From Kappaphycus alvarezii (lineage: Eukaryota > Rhodophyta > Florideophyceae > Gigartinales > Solieriaceae), in NCBI GenBank assembly GCA_002205965.3, contig NADL03000038.1, positions 62,001 through 126,000 on the forward strand: a DNA stretch of 64,000 nucleotides, given 5' to 3'. The position numbers were made by a program, and so were the translations under genes. Positions 11,200 through 22,970 of this stretch are shown in pieces. How positions within the stretch are numbered: the stretch's first letter is position 1; the number at the start of each line of letters is the position of its first letter. Below the pieces are notes generated by a model that was not told where the DNA came from, made no database searches, and saw only the letters and a list, made by a program, of their open reading frames with translations.

Positions 11200-12208
11200 C
11201 GACCTTATATCTCGATTATGACTACCCCTAAGCATCCATTCAGTACTTTCGTTTTGTTTGTATGGAACAAGTATGTATCCATCCCCAGCTAAACCCATAT
11301 CAGCCATTCCGTGTTCTCCAACCGAGAGATACTCATCTCTCCTCCTGTAGATTGGAGACTCGGTGTAAATGTTCGTATCGCTCTCAGCTCCTTGTCTGTG
11401 ATTTCCACTCGAATGAAACTTCCAAAAATATCACAGAACACAATGAGAGACATGTGTCTTCTTGTATCCACCATAAGCCCTCTCCTGTACCTCATTATTA
11501 CGGGTCTCCACCTCCGATTCTTGGTCCCGTCAACAAAAATACGCATTTTGGGAATCCTATGATCAATCCGTGACACAGTGCACGTTCATCAGCTGAGGGC
11601 CAAGAAACAAGACCTGGGGAAGCGGAATCTAGAGCATTGTATACTGCGTACAAGCAATTACGAAAGTAATCTGATACTGTACCGCTTGAAACTCCGTAAT
11701 TTTACCAATTCGCTTCACGCCTTTTCCAGCTTCGTTCGTCCCGCCGAGTACATCAAAGTAAAAGAATGAAAGTTCCCTTGAGTTCATGATCTTTTTTCGA
11801 GGGGTTCGGAGATCCATGCCATAGTTGTCCGGTGTGACTTGTAGCGGTTTGGCAAGCTGCCCTTCGCACAACAGAAAAAGGTCGTCAAATGTTTCACGAC
11901 TCATGTGGCAGACTGTGTCAAACAAAGTGATGTCAGGGTCTAATTCACGCACTTTTCGATACTCGCCTGTGTTGCCCCGCCTTGCGTTACACTGGGTTTG
12001 GTAGTCCATCCATTGTAAATCCACGTCCCAACATAGTAGTTTCAGTTTCATTGATATCTGAATCATCTGTATCTTTGAGCATGTTTTGCAGAGTTGAATT
12101 TAAGATAGCATTGCGTGATAGGTCCCGCTGCACATCGGTCGCATGCTGCATAGATCGTTGAAGAAAGGCTACTGCCATCAACACATCATCTTCGTTTATC
12201 AAGTCCAT
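11200..12208 (-). CDS. Harbinger/PIF-type DDE transposase
   Basis: A cut-and-paste transposase of the DDE_Tnp_4 type. The N-terminus from ATG 12208 is polar, MDLINEDDVLMAVAFLQ. After one frame change it continues with DPDITLFDTVCHMSRETFDD, the 'FR/CRMS..TF..L' helix typical of the family, and a region ending ...KITEF. After another change the catalytic core shows FVDGTK (first Asp), RPVIMRYRR, RRHMSLIVFCDIFGSFIRVE (second Asp in the D.xG.I turn) and a decayed Gly/His-type site. The third acidic region was not found with confidence, so the 3' part may be damaged. It faces the coiled-coil gene, its likely accessory partner. Confidence 0.7.
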
Positions 12209-12342
12209 ACTGAAAAATGACAGTGATTGCAGAGATTTCGGTAGTTGACCATGTGAACGACATATACACTCATGTGAAAATCACTTTTGAACGCTCAAAA
12301 TCGTGATGCCGTTTACCGTTCAGCTTCTGTAATGGATAGAAC

Positions 12343-13044
12343 TTACCGAGATTTTTTAACGGACCTCTGTTGAATGAAAAATAAGAACCCTAGAATCATA
12401 TTTTTTGCAAAGTAACATAACTTTGCTTCATTAAATACGCCTATTTCACATGAATTTATTATCGTTACAGGCACATTTTTAGCATAATCGAGCTTTACTT
12501 CAGCATATGGTAATGAGTAAAGCAATATACTGTACAGTATTACCCCGCTATTAGCATCAGCTGATAAGCGCATACCCCCGTTTACTACATGGTAAATCAC
12601 TTTCTCAAGAAAAATCGTTGATATTGGCCCACATTCGAATGTCCCTGCATAATCGCACAACTGCATGCCTTCTTCTACTGTACTTTTAATTTTATTAAAA
12701 TTTAGTTGGTGTATCGTGACATACACACCGTTTAAGAGCATACATTTTGAAATTTTAATCTCCAAAGGCGGTGAGCTGTGTCGCCTGTTGCATCGATACC
12801 ACGCACTAACAATCTGTGCAATCCCAAAGTTGCACCACAGCACCGATGCCGCCGTCCCATGCCTATTTTCAATCTTTGCCGCCGCGCCACACACAAAACC
12901 TCCATACAGATGCTCACGTTGCTTAACAAGCAAAACATCGTTCAGGAGTACTTTCCTTGTAAACGCTACAATGAAAAGGCCACGCAACCCGCACATGCCG
13001 GATGGGCGAAATAGACTTTCAGTCTTGAACTGATCCCGAGCCAA
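12343..13044 (-). CDS. Hypothetical ORF of 233 codons
   Basis: One of the longest uninterrupted frames in the window, starting MARDQFKTESLFRPSGM. No recognisable domain is seen. The 3' half is AT-rich and includes an atactgtacagtat palindrome that looks non-coding. ORFs of similar size run on the opposite strand over 12665-13033. It lies between the Harbinger transposase and the pogo remnant, so chance or transposon debris is quite possible. Length is the only argument for it. Confidence 0.22.
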   Translation of the reverse strand: MARDQFKTESLFRPSGMCGLRGLFIVAFTRKVLLNDVLLVKQREHLYGGFVCGAAAKIENRHGTAASVLWCNFGIAQIVSAWYRCNRRHSSPPLEIKISKCMLLNGVYVTIHQLNFNKIKSTVEEGMQLCDYAGTFECGPISTIFLEKVIYHVVNGGMRLSADANSGVILYSILLYSLPYAEVKLDYAKNVPVTIINSCEIGVFNEAKLCYFAKNMILGFLFFIQQRSVKKSR

Positions 13045-13059
13045 TCTATGATCAGCCGC

Positions 13060-13686
13060 ACGTTCCGTGATACAAAAAATTCAAAAACATACCCGCTAAC
13101 GCAAGCTCGTCGAGGAAAAGAATGCGACTTGCTGCTACACCACGTCTCAAGGACGCGCTCTTCCGCTTTGTGTGAGAAGAGAAATGAGGGCTTCGCCCTA
13201 AACAGTGCCATTGTAAGGAAAAAAAGGCGAGCGGATACTTGAGAATGTCAACCGCCTGATCCGCGACGACCAAAAGATTGACTTAAAATTCCCGAAGGGA
13301 TGGCTGAAGAGATTCAAGGAGGGGTTAGGACTGCGCTTCCGGCGCGCCCGCGGTGAGGCTCTATGGCAGACCATGAAGCCATCCATGATGAAATGCTACG
13401 CCTGTTGCGCATCATCGCGACTTACTCGCTGGCGGACATCTGGAACGCCGATGAGTTCGGCTTGTTCTGCCGCCAGCCACCAAGTTGGATATTGTCACAT
13501 GGAACTGTTTATGGCTTCAAGAAGGAGAAAGCATGCATATCGATTGCGCGTTCGATCCTCGAGAGTTATGGGTCGTTCACCAGAGAATGCAGTCAGGTGT
13601 TCTACAACTGCCAACGAGAGCTACGGCTCGAGAAACAGAAAGAAATGAAGCAGGCCTCAATTTTTAACTATTTCGTACCTAAATAA
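13060..13686 (+). pseudogene. Pogo/Tigger transposase, internally deleted
   Basis: The N-terminal part reads RLKDALFRFV, RNEGFALNSAIV and FPKGWLKRFKEGLGLRFRRA, the paired HTH/CENP-B-type DNA-binding module. The start of the DDE_1 catalytic domain follows: DIWNADEFGLFCRQPPSW (first catalytic Asp in NADEFGL), then a G-x-KKEKA block. After CISI the alignment jumps directly to a C-terminal tail (LRLEKQKEMKQASIFNYF) that normally follows the whole DDE core. The second and third catalytic residues are therefore lost to an internal deletion. One stop or frame change lies near 13170 and another near 13240. A non-autonomous remnant. Confidence 0.75.
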
Positions 13687-13699
13687 ACGACAATGGTCA

Positions 13700-14680
13700 A
13701 TCCCGGTCATCTGCATAGCCCGCTATGCGCATTCAAAACCTCCTTCCCAACTAACATGATTATAGCGAGTTAATACTCTGACAGGTACCTTTTGGGTGCT
13801 GTAAGCAGTTACATGCAGGTCAATTGACGGTGAAAAGCTTTTACCTTGTTGATATAATGTACAAATCAACTCATGGTAGCTGTCCCTTTCGCATCTGCTT
13901 TGAGTGTAATAGGGCTGCATTGACGCTTTGCTCGCTGTACTGTACATTGAGTACATTGCCGATTAGCATTCTAATTGCCAGTGATTGTGCTTTGCCGGTG
14001 ATTTTGCTTTGCTAAGTTTCACTTATTAGCTTCCCTTCTCTTTTCTTACGCCTTGCTTGCTTTCGTGCATTCAATATGCTCTGTAGTCTGTTGCCGGTTT
14101 GATGCTGCATATTGTTCCCTAGCCATTTGAATTCCCATGCCTATGTTGCTGAAGCACTTTGAGTTAACTGCGCGAGTGCATATACACGTCATCATTGCGT
14201 GCGTGGTTCACTGGTGTTCTTTCAGCAGCTTTCCCGTTCAGTTGTGGATCGAGCTATGGCGATCTACATCTATGTTGTAAGTGCATTATATCAATCTACA
14301 ACTAGAAGTTACCCTCTCGGCTTTATCAAGAGCTCAGCTATGCCATTTGGTCCACGTGTGCAGCTTCAGCGATTGGTCGTAGCCCGCCACATGCAGAAGT
14401 TTGCATCCCGCTCCAAAGCTAGTCAACTTTAGTGGCCCTTTACAAGTAATGAAGAAAATTAATAAGTAACATAACCAAATCTACAACAGTACAGAATGTA
14501 CCGTACGTACTGTAGAGGTAACTGATGTCGCCAGTCACAGCAGTCGGTCACTGCCGCTATCGAATAGGCTACTGTACAGTATTTATAGACGTAAAATGCT
14601 AGAATTACACTGTCGGGTGCAATGATGTCTCTTCGCAGTACGCTGCAAAATTGCACTGCAGTTGTAGATACAGATTGACC
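13700..14680. other. No supported gene
   Basis: AT-rich sequence with several actgtac-type palindromes (13936, 14490-14515, 14570-14582). Small ORFs on both strands show no family resemblance. Confidence 0.4.
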
Positions 14681-14837
14681 GGAACAACTATAGAGCGGGC
14701 ACCTAAATTGAGAGTTTCAAGAGCTTTGATTGGCTATTTTCCAAAATTTCGTTGGCAATCAGAATTTCCTGGCAACTAAACAACACATGAAGAAATTCAG
14801 CGGCATTCCTCAAATTTTTTACCCTTAAAAGCAGAAA

Positions 14838-14873
14838 AAGGCTACTTCGGTACACAAAATAACTATAGAGCGA
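14838..14873 (+). repeat. Left terminal inverted repeat of a Tc1 element
   Basis: Contains aggctacttcggtacacaaa then ataactatagagcg. The reverse complement is found at 16011-16055. A further copy of the core (aacaactatagagcg) lies outside at 14683-14697, hinting at a nested or duplicated end. The transposase stop codon (TAG) lies inside this repeat. Confidence 0.75.
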
Positions 14874-15908
14874 GACCGTAAATCTCATTTCTGACAAGAT
14901 AAAAGACCAACTTGGTAATCAATTTTTCGTCGTCGCGCTCAATAACATCATGGCAACGCCCATGAATGCTTCGAACCAAAGTGCAAATAAGTGACTTATC
15001 AATTTTCGACTGTTCTTGAGCAATTGCAGCTTTTAGTTCCACAAAATTGTTAAACTGCCGAAAAGTTCTGTAAACAGCGCACGCGAGTATTCTCTACACG
15101 TTTTCAATTAGGTCTATATCCGGACTATGGGAAGGCCATTCCATGAAATCGATGGTTTTCGAAGTCAACCGATGTTTTGTAACATTCGCTGTGTGAAATG
15201 GTGCATTGTCTTGCTAAAGCGCCCACCCATTTGGATAATATTCGCCTTCAAGTGGTAAAAGAGACTCCTGCGAAGTGTTTTTTAGGCAGCATAGAATCCT
15301 GTTTTCCACTTAAAAAGGAAAGATCTGACTTCCCATTATCTGAAAAAGCGATCCAAATCATCACCGACCCACCACCTATTTGGTATTTCGAAAAAATCCT
15401 TTCTTTCTTCCGCAGATCGTGCCAGTAATACTCTAATTTATCAGGTTCGTCGAGGTTAATTTTTTCTCAGCAGAAAACAAAACGCGGCCTCAGTTTGACA
15501 TAGTCCAGAATTATCGGGCTTGTGCTCTCTGCAAACGAATTTTTTTGCCCGTCTCTGCTAGTTAAATAGTTTTCTCAGCATTCCTGTAGTCTGCATTGGG
15601 CTCTGTTGAGAGAATTTGCTGGGTACTTCTCGCCGTTATAGGCAAAATCAGTAACTTTTGGAGTTCAATGCAGCTTATTTCACCATTGGAAGCCTCACGG
15701 ATGATCATTATCCTATCTTGAGGTGACCTTTTTGACTAACTACCACCCTTGTGCTTTTTAATGTACCCTGTGGGATCTTTCAAAAAGGCTCAAATCGCTT
15801 TATGTGATCGCTCAAGGTAGAAGGCCATCTCACACACTGATACTTCCTCTTTCTGCCATCCCAAGATTTTACGTGCTTTAGTTGGCTCAATTTCGTATCA
15901 AGTGGCAT
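14863..15908 (-). CDS. Tc1-type DD34E transposase
   Basis: A full-length Tc1 transposase in pieces. N-terminal HTH: KARKILGWQKEEVSVCEMA and AFLKDPTGYIKKHK; second HTH: REASNGEISCIELQKLL and TARSTQQIL. The catalytic domain gives INLDEPDKLEYYWHDLRKKE, then GGGSVMIWIAFSDNG, the second Asp in QDNAPFHTANVT, WPSHSPDIDLIEN with the Glu, and an end at RNEIYGLAL. I count 34 residues between the second Asp and the Glu, the DD34E signature of Tc1. Several one-base frame changes interrupt it. Flanking inverted repeats at 14838-14873 and 16011-16055 delimit the element. Confidence 0.8.
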
Positions 15909-16010
15909 GGTGGTGAGTTGAACTAGTCTGAATCGCTGTTTGTAGTTTTTTGAAGCCTGGAACTCAGGTTTAAATATACTATTTTTTCAAATTTCGTGGC
16001 TAGTATCCAG

Positions 16011-16055
16011 CGCGCTCTATAGTTATTTTGTATCCGGAAGTAGTAGCCTTTCCTC
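16011..16055 (-). repeat. Right terminal inverted repeat of the Tc1 element
   Basis: Reads cgctctatagttattttgta then tccggaagtagtagcctttc, the inverse of 14838-14873 with a few mismatches. Together the two ends define an element of about 1.2 kb. Confidence 0.75.
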
Positions 16056-16509
16056 TCTTTTCGTGAGGCTGAAAAGTTGAATTGAAATGAATCTTTGACC
16101 ATCGGGTTTGATTTTCAAAAGTATACTTGTGGTCGGATTTTTTCTAAAATGAACGATTGGGGCCCTAGAAAGTGTTATAAAGGGTGCTGCTCTAAACTTT
16201 TCTCGCACAAATTTTACAGCAATGTTACTATAATTATGGGTTATATGCTGAAATCCGAAGCGTGGCAAACGCAACGATAAATTTTTTTGAGTTATTCAAC
16301 CTCTTTCTGAATATGTCCGAAAAATGGCTTTCAGAAACTGTGTTCATTGGTCAAGCATGTCATACCACACCGTATCCCTAAATAGTATTCTGGACTATTC
16401 AGTCTAGAAATTTTAAATGATTGAATACTGGAAGCACCGTTTATTTTGAGCGCATTTGGACCACGAAAATGTCTTTTTGCACTAATGTATGTGACATGCT
16501 ATTGAATTG

Positions 16510-18250
16510 CTCCAGTCCCCGACGGAGGTGAGGTGGAAGTGACTCCAAACACCCCACAATCAAGAGTATGGAACTTTACTTCGACACCCATGAAGTTCAG
16601 ATACATCAACACCTATTCAGGATGGATTACAGCTCTGATGGCTCGAATGAATGCATACGAAGCGCAGATGAGCTATAATATCCATCCATGGACACCAATC
16701 AGAGATCAGAGTTGATCGCTGATCTCATGGAGAATGAAGCGTACTCAGAATACATTACATTAGCCCATCTACCTGTTGCAGTAGTGGTACGGAGGAGGGC
16801 TAAACAAGCAAAACGGCGAGCTTCAAACCGAGAAACACTTTTATTTCCTAGATATCCCAGAATTCGATCCCCTGAAGCTGATTCCAAACCGATTCAATCC
16901 AATGGGCAGGCCAAACGCGTTCACTCTTCGCAACTCATTTACTTTCAACCCTACTGGCATTTCCAAGATCCTAATAATGGCCTTTCTCCTGCGAAAATAG
17001 CAGGTCAGAGTTGGGGGCCGAGTCGACCGGACTCCCGGCCTCAGGACCCTTCAGGTGAGCATGCAGTACCAAGACCAATGGTGGGCGACAATCGATAAAA
17101 TGCCGTCAATGTACATTACAGTACCTGCTCATAGTATTGCGTAGGCATGAACTAAAATTGGATCATAAAAAGATCACCAAATCAGCGCTGCCGATGGAAG
17201 AATAGTACAAGTTTCAATTGCGCTACACTTTGGATTTCCCTGCTATACGTCGCAGTGAGATCTACACCACTGGACAACCGCCACAGAGGTATGAGTACGA
17301 GCAGGCACAAGAAGTGCTCGAAAAAATTCGGACCAGAGAGGGAGTAAAGGGGTCATACTCGGACGTGATCATTCGGGAGGATGCCACCAACTAGCATGGT
17401 GCGATGATACATGAGATCCAATTTATAGATAATCTGAAGGCGTGGGAGCTGTTAAGCTTCACGAAAATCGTAAACTAATTCGTACAAAGTGGTTGTATGA
17501 TATAAAGCTATATAACAAGGGAAATATAGTTACAAGTCCCGTCTGTTTGTGATAGGCGGGGGTACCTTTTTCCGGAAGTTTCCCCCCCAGCATCAGAATA
17601 TGAGACTGCAAGATTTATGTTTGAAATCAGAGTGCACTTTGGGTGGATTATTAAGCACATTGACGTTAAAAGGCGATTATTAATGGCCCGCTCTCCCACT
17701 AAACAAAAGTTCTGCAACTTGAAGGTTTCAAAAATATGCAATTAGGGAACTATGTCTGTAGTGTACACAAGGCTCTTTACAAAAAGAGGTGGGCATCACG
17801 GTAACATTTTTCTTTTCTTCATGACTTCTTGCTCGAGATAGGGTGTGAGCAGAATGGGGACGACCCAGCACTCTAATTGTTGCGAATGAAGAATAATTTT
17901 TTCAAATGGCCCGTATAGATGGTATAATATCTCTCCGAAGGAACAGAAGAACGTTGATGAAAATCTGGGTAGGTTCTAGAAAATCTTGAGATTAAGGAAT
18001 CGAAGACCAAACAGCGCTTTCGGGATCTTTATTGAGCACAGCGGTGACTTAATCAAGATTCACAACAAGCTAATGATCATAAAGATTCTATAGTCATTCA
18101 AAAATGGTGACTTTAAGATTTTTGCTCTCACATTGTCCTCTGGATTGGATTAAGTGAAAGAGTTTTGATTTGAGCTGAGAGATCATGTGCCTTAAAGGAG
18201 GTTGGTGCAATGATGCACTTAGCAAATGTTACCGATTAATCAGCGAACTG
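16510..18250 (+). pseudogene. Ty1/copia pol remnant (linker and reverse transcriptase)
   Basis: The first part reads like the hydrophilic linker between integrase and reverse transcriptase (YSGWITALMARMNAYEAQ, then a long polar stretch to 17095). From about 17220 the frame gives GQPPQRYEYEQAQEVLEKIR, KAWELL, DIKLYNKGNIV, VCDRRG, SEYETARFMFEIRVHFGW, IKHIDVKRRLLMA. This matches copia reverse transcriptase: W-lead, RG turn, and the 'DVKxAFL' segment. Later fragments to 18250 are poor. Many stops; LTRs not identified. A dead copy. Confidence 0.6.
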
Positions 18251-18259
18251 TTAAGAAAG

Positions 18260-19690
18260 AAGTGGATTGCATGCATCTAATGAGGCTGGCTTGGGGGGTG
18301 ATTTGCGTTGGTAGTTGAATGAGCAAGTAGATTCGGCACCGTATGCCTGCATGTGGCCTCTGCTTTTGCTTCAATTAGCCGATATTCTATCCTTTAAATG
18401 CATCTTCTAACGCTGTGCTCCTCGCTACGTCTCGAAATTCAGTGCTGTGTGCTTGTTTCATTCGGTTACTCAGTGTCCGTACCGATCGCACCTTTAATGT
18501 TGCTACATTAGACATTCTCGCTTTGCACTGTGTTGCGATTGCATTGTTCCTTTGCCTGCGTCCAATGTTTAATCCGCGCTATAGATTTTGTTGCTCTCTA
18601 ATATTAGTGCTATGTTCATCTGCCATGTCCGTCCTGTGTTTTGTATGTTCTATCGTTGCTCTTACCCAGTATGATTTCATTTCCTCTGCCACTTCTAACA
18701 TTACTGCCCTAGTCCGCTTGCATTGGTTGCTGCATTCATCATGTCCAAGTCCTATTCGTGTTCATATTCTGCTTTACGTCTACGATTACCGTCTGTCTCG
18801 ATTCAGAAGTGGCTTGCGGGCCAGTTTGCTGTAGTCGGATGCTTAATGTGTACGAGTCATTCAGCTTCTGTGCCAATTCAGATAAGCTTGTCTTGCAATC
18901 TCGATCCTGAATTACCGTTTTCATATTCTACGCCAACATCCAACAACTGTACAGTGCGATGTAATACAAATTTATTTCTTTGAGGGGCGTGTAACGATGA
19001 TAGGTGTCAGCCATTACTTGGGTGACCCACGGTGACTTCGCGCTCCTCCTTTTCTTTTGACCGTGCACGGTCGCTGGGCCCTGAAAGGGCCTTGCTCCTT
19101 ACAGTTTCATCCACGCCCTGCCAACACAGCCCTTGAGGCGGCTTTTATTTAAGCGATGAATAAATTTTCACCACACACAAGAATACAGTATTGTACTACT
19201 AGTTCTCTACCGCAATTACTGCGTTCTTACGCAAAGATCCTGATTTTGCGCAATACTCGAGTTTTTTAGGAAACGGCTTAATCTTTCTGCACAAAAAGCA
19301 TAGTTAACGCGTACAGTAAGTCATTTAGAGACTGAAATCAGAAAAACTATTGTGTACAGTAGTTACAGAAACACATTCATATTAAAAAGTTTAATGATAT
19401 TTATAGCAAAAAATGATTCTCTTAATGTCCAGAATTAAAATTCGTTCATTTACTCAATGCAAACGTTAAAAATCACTGGAAAAACCATACTTCTTACATT
19501 ATAATGACGTTATAATTTAATAATGTATATAACCATACTATACAGTGCATACGGTACACCGATTCCTGGTGGGGCGGGGCTGATCACCCCTCACTCCCCT
19601 AGGTAGCCACCCTTATGTCTGAAGCGTTCTCCCTGGCAGCGCATTGGTAGCTGGTGCTATAAAATTAGTTAGTTTGTAAGTCGCAAATCA
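18260..19690. other. No supported gene
   Basis: A 139-codon plus ORF (18415-18834) is Cys/Leu-rich without a domain. The remainder is AT-rich, with several acagta-type palindromic strings (18948, 19311, 19351). A ctataaaat TATA-like element near 19658 precedes the ORF at 19695. Confidence 0.35.
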
Positions 19691-19694
19691 TACA

Positions 19695-19928
19695 TTGCGC
19701 AGCGATGGGTATAGCTCTCATTCCGTAAAATTGCTAGAAAACCCTCGTCCTCCAGGGAAGAAATATGCTGGTGACCTCACGGATGGCACCCTAGAAATTT
19801 TTTTTGCCAAAATAGTGCCACGTTGGATAGCTGTAGACAATCCAGCCTTTGATAACAAAGAGAAGGAGCTTCACTCATTACTTATATTCACTGTGCACCG
19901 ACTGACCGACCATTCAGTTAAGAACTAA
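19695..19928 (+). pseudogene. Possible hAT-like transposase N-terminal fragment
   Basis: A short frame contains PRPPGKKYAGDLTDGTLEIF and AKIVPRWIAVDNPAFDNKE. Its layout resembles the region after the BED zinc finger in hAT transposases, where a helix precedes a 'V-x-NPAF' phrase. No catalytic region follows. The 3' end (ctgaccgaccattcagtt) matches the dispersed repeat at 8080. Assignment is tentative. Confidence 0.22.
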
Positions 19929-20422
19929 ATGGATGCACCGAATTGATCCCTTCTCGTTCAAAACTCATCTGCAAGAGAGCGTCGTTGACGTCCCGCCTAT
20001 CCACTATCATGGGAACGATATGTGACCCTATTGTCGCAAGCCTAATCTATGAACAGGACAAAACAGCCTCTGCAACGCAAATGATGTGACGAAGAACATG
20101 CCGTGTGGGCAAGCCTCACACTCAGTAAGCTCGTTTGGTTTTACAACCGACCGCTGATGGAGGGGACACAAGACTCCCGAGTCACGGTACAGAGGGATGA
20201 GATTCCGTGCTACAAATGCTTGATTCACTATTCACTGTAAGCTCTTGGCTTGTCTTTATTTACACGCTACCACCCATGGAATGTGCATAAGCCTGTTGCG
20301 GATGTCGGCTTGGAGGGACGTTTTTTTGGGGTAGCGGTGCTTGTTTCAGAGGCAGGACTTTCACGAGGCAGTATTTGTGCCACACTAGTGGAACTTCGGT
20401 TCACTTGCAGCTGGACCGTCGC

Positions 20423-20758
20423 CTAATTGTGTATGGTACTGCCCGTAGAGGCCGCACGAGAATGTGCAGAGCAAAGTCTTGGGGGGATAAGGTGTGAGAC
20501 GCTAGTGCGCTTCTTGGAGGTAGGGCTTCCCATTAGCAGGGTATATACGCCACACAAGCCGGGCTGTAATGTCAATTCATGCACCCAGTCTCCTCGGTTG
20601 GTTTGACACGCTGCTGCTTGCTGGGGCGGCATATGACTGTCCAAGGTGGATGTATGGCGAGATGAGGCCGTCGCATGCGATGGGTTGGTCCGACAGGCCA
20701 GCTTGAGTGTCACTGGAGGATGCATGAGGAGAATGTCTGCGGGCCTGTAGTTAAACAA
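20423..20758 (-). pseudogene. Possible RLE-LINE endonuclease scrap (copy 5)
   Basis: Opens with NYRPADILLMHPP, matching the RPADILV/RPADVLV motif of copies 2 and 4. The rest (NRGDWVHELTLQPGL, SPTSKKRTSVS) does not clearly match the downstream part. Probably an old, diverged copy, but a chance match of a short motif is possible. Confidence 0.3.
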
Positions 20759-20949
20759 AAAAAATTACCTATATCTTTATTTACTGTAAACAATTTAGAA
20801 ATGTTGAAGGTAAAGGACTAGAGTACAGGTAAAAACTACAAAATTTGCGAGATATATCTCCACCTTTTTTAGAAATAAAAGCAAAGAAAGTTTAATTCAG
20901 GTGTAACTTCAGTAAAGAAACAACGTAATGATAAATTAAGAGAAAGTTC

Positions 20950-22373
20950 TAATGATCTTCTGTTTCAGAGATGGATGCCCGGCGAAATTGAATTTCAACA
21001 CGGCGACGTCGCTTCTCCATGTACTTATTTTGATTCTGTCAACGATTTTAAATTTGAATATTGCCGATGTGGTACCCCAATTCTTGATTTTCTTGAATAG
21101 TTTGCAGTCTTATGAACGAAGCGGGTTGTTGAAGATATGGAAGTCCTTTAGAGCAACACAAAGCCTAAATATCTTGTCGCACGAGGCTTCTGCCCATTTC
21201 CACTTGGACGAAATCACAGTCTACAAACCGCTCATCCTTCCAAAGAAATTCTCGACGATAATACGGTCGCTTGAATTGTACCGATTGGCAACCATTTACG
21301 GGTGTGTTAGGACTCCATTTATCGGCTTCTTCTTGGGCTGAATGACTCTACAGAAATTCTAGGGCGCCATAGTACCCCTTGTCTGTTAACAATCCCCATG
21401 CACCTGGGTAATATTCATGCAAAGGTCCGTCATCTTCAATGGCCTGCTGCTCTCCATCCTGTTTCTTCAACCGCTCTTGATGAAAAAAGTTCATAGATTG
21501 GAAAATGGTGAGATCCGAAACGGACCCCGGCTCAAGTGCACTGCATCCAATTGCAAAGCAACATGAAAAGACGGATACTTCTGTCTTTTAACCATAGAGC
21601 TTGTGCTTTCCAAAGAAATAAAGTTTACCTTCTTCCATACTACTACTCGGACGAAAGCTTAGCTGGAATGTCACATCGGTTGCGTAGCAAGCGACCGGAT
21701 AGTTTTGAAACAAAGAATTATTCCTTAAGATTTCATTCATTGTCCACTTCTTTGCCTGATACTCGACAAAGTGTTCATACATGTGATCAGAAATGATATC
21801 AATGAACTGCATGATCATGCGCTCGAAGGAGGTTCCCTTCATGCCAACATATTTGCAAGGAAGTTCCACTGCCCAACGTGCTTTAGAACAGCTAGAGTAA
21901 TGAATAAAACATATTTGGGCGTTTGATCACACTTGCGACCCCGACCGCTATTATACCGTTCCCTGATGAATTTCTCGAAAGTCTTCCAAATAGTCGTGTA
22001 TTGAGCGGGATCGAAGTTGATCATTTGAACCATCTACTGAGAGCCACCATTGTTGTAGAATTGATAGGAGCGTCACTACCTGAGTCTTCATCAGAAAACT
22101 CTGCATCGCCAGAAGAGGAAGCATATTCCTGAAATTCGGCTTGTCTTTCAATTGAAACATCGGAAAGTAGAAGAAGAGCTCTTGTAGCTTGACTGGAGGT
22201 GAAATTTGCCATAAATAGGGCTGAATAATGCGGTAAGTGGAATGGAAATGTCTGAGGGGTATTGAGGTACAGGTAGGTCTGTTCAAGGCAACTGTATACG
22301 TTTGAAGATCAAGGTATTGCAAATTATCGAGTTTTTTCCAATAAGACCGCCATAATTTGAAATTTATCAACAT
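20950..22373 (-). CDS. Harbinger/ISL2EU-like DDE transposase
   Basis: Read right to left: an N-terminal region, then FDPAQYTTIWKTFEKFI, RYNSGRGRK, KYVLFITLAVLKHVGQWN, a helix through FERMIMQFIDIISDH, then PVACYATDVTFQLSFRP with the first catalytic Asp, and GKLYFFGKHKLYG. A later frame gives AIGCSALEPGSVSDLTIF with the second Asp, and WGLLTDKGYYGALEFL, the D-KGY block holding the third. All blocks are in the order seen in DDE_Tnp_4 transposases of protist Harbinger/ISL2EU elements. At least three frame changes occur. A related copy lies at 55700-56952. Confidence 0.75.
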
Positions 22374-22589
22374 TTTTCAGACTTACTGAGAACTATGCTT
22401 TTTAATCAATCGTTGAAATAGCTATTATCAATTTTGATAAAGGTGAAATATATTCCGAAATATTTAGCGTTTTTCGAATTAATTTATGTAGTAGCATTGC
22501 TGGTAGCCATTTTTGTAAATGACTGGGTAACTTGGCATGCATATTATGTTTGCGCGAAAGTTCTACTGTAAGTAAATACTGGTCCCCTT

Positions 22590-22960
22590 ACTCGGACCCG
22601 GCTCAGTCCCTCCTGGGTCAATACCCTCCAGCGTCTAGCGCCGTACAGAAATAATTCCTGGCAAGAAGGTCGACAAACAATCCAGTACAAAACAGGGGAA
22701 ATTTTGGGATAATTTATTATTTGGAAAGTAGTGTCATTTCCTTAAGTGGGATCACATGTCCCATTAGGGATTTAGTTGACTGGGTTTTAGCTTACAGAGT
22801 GCGAGGTTAGCAGCGTGTCGGCGTTGCGAAACTCGATCGTTTCGGGCCTAAGTGCACGCACTTGGTTGGCCCTGTACGACTTTTAGTTATTTGACCTCAT
22901 CGACCTCAACTGAGACTGGCCGGTGTACGGTACAGTAACACGGCGCCGGAAACCCTCAAG
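22590..22960. repeat. Pieces of two dispersed repeats flanking a Tc1 copy
   Basis: 22597-22634 (cggacccggctcagtccctc...) resembles 24107-24144 in the same orientation. 22835-22945 resembles 28975-29095, sharing gaaact-gatcgtttc, gcacgc, ttggccct, ttatttg and ccggccg-tgtacggt blocks. These look like diverged copies of interspersed elements. Their type is unknown. Confidence 0.4.
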
Positions 22961-22970
22961 GAAAGCTGTC

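Noticed and set aside
18415-18834. 139-codon plus ORF
   Set aside because: Cys/Leu-rich without domain or neighbouring promoter; probably chance.
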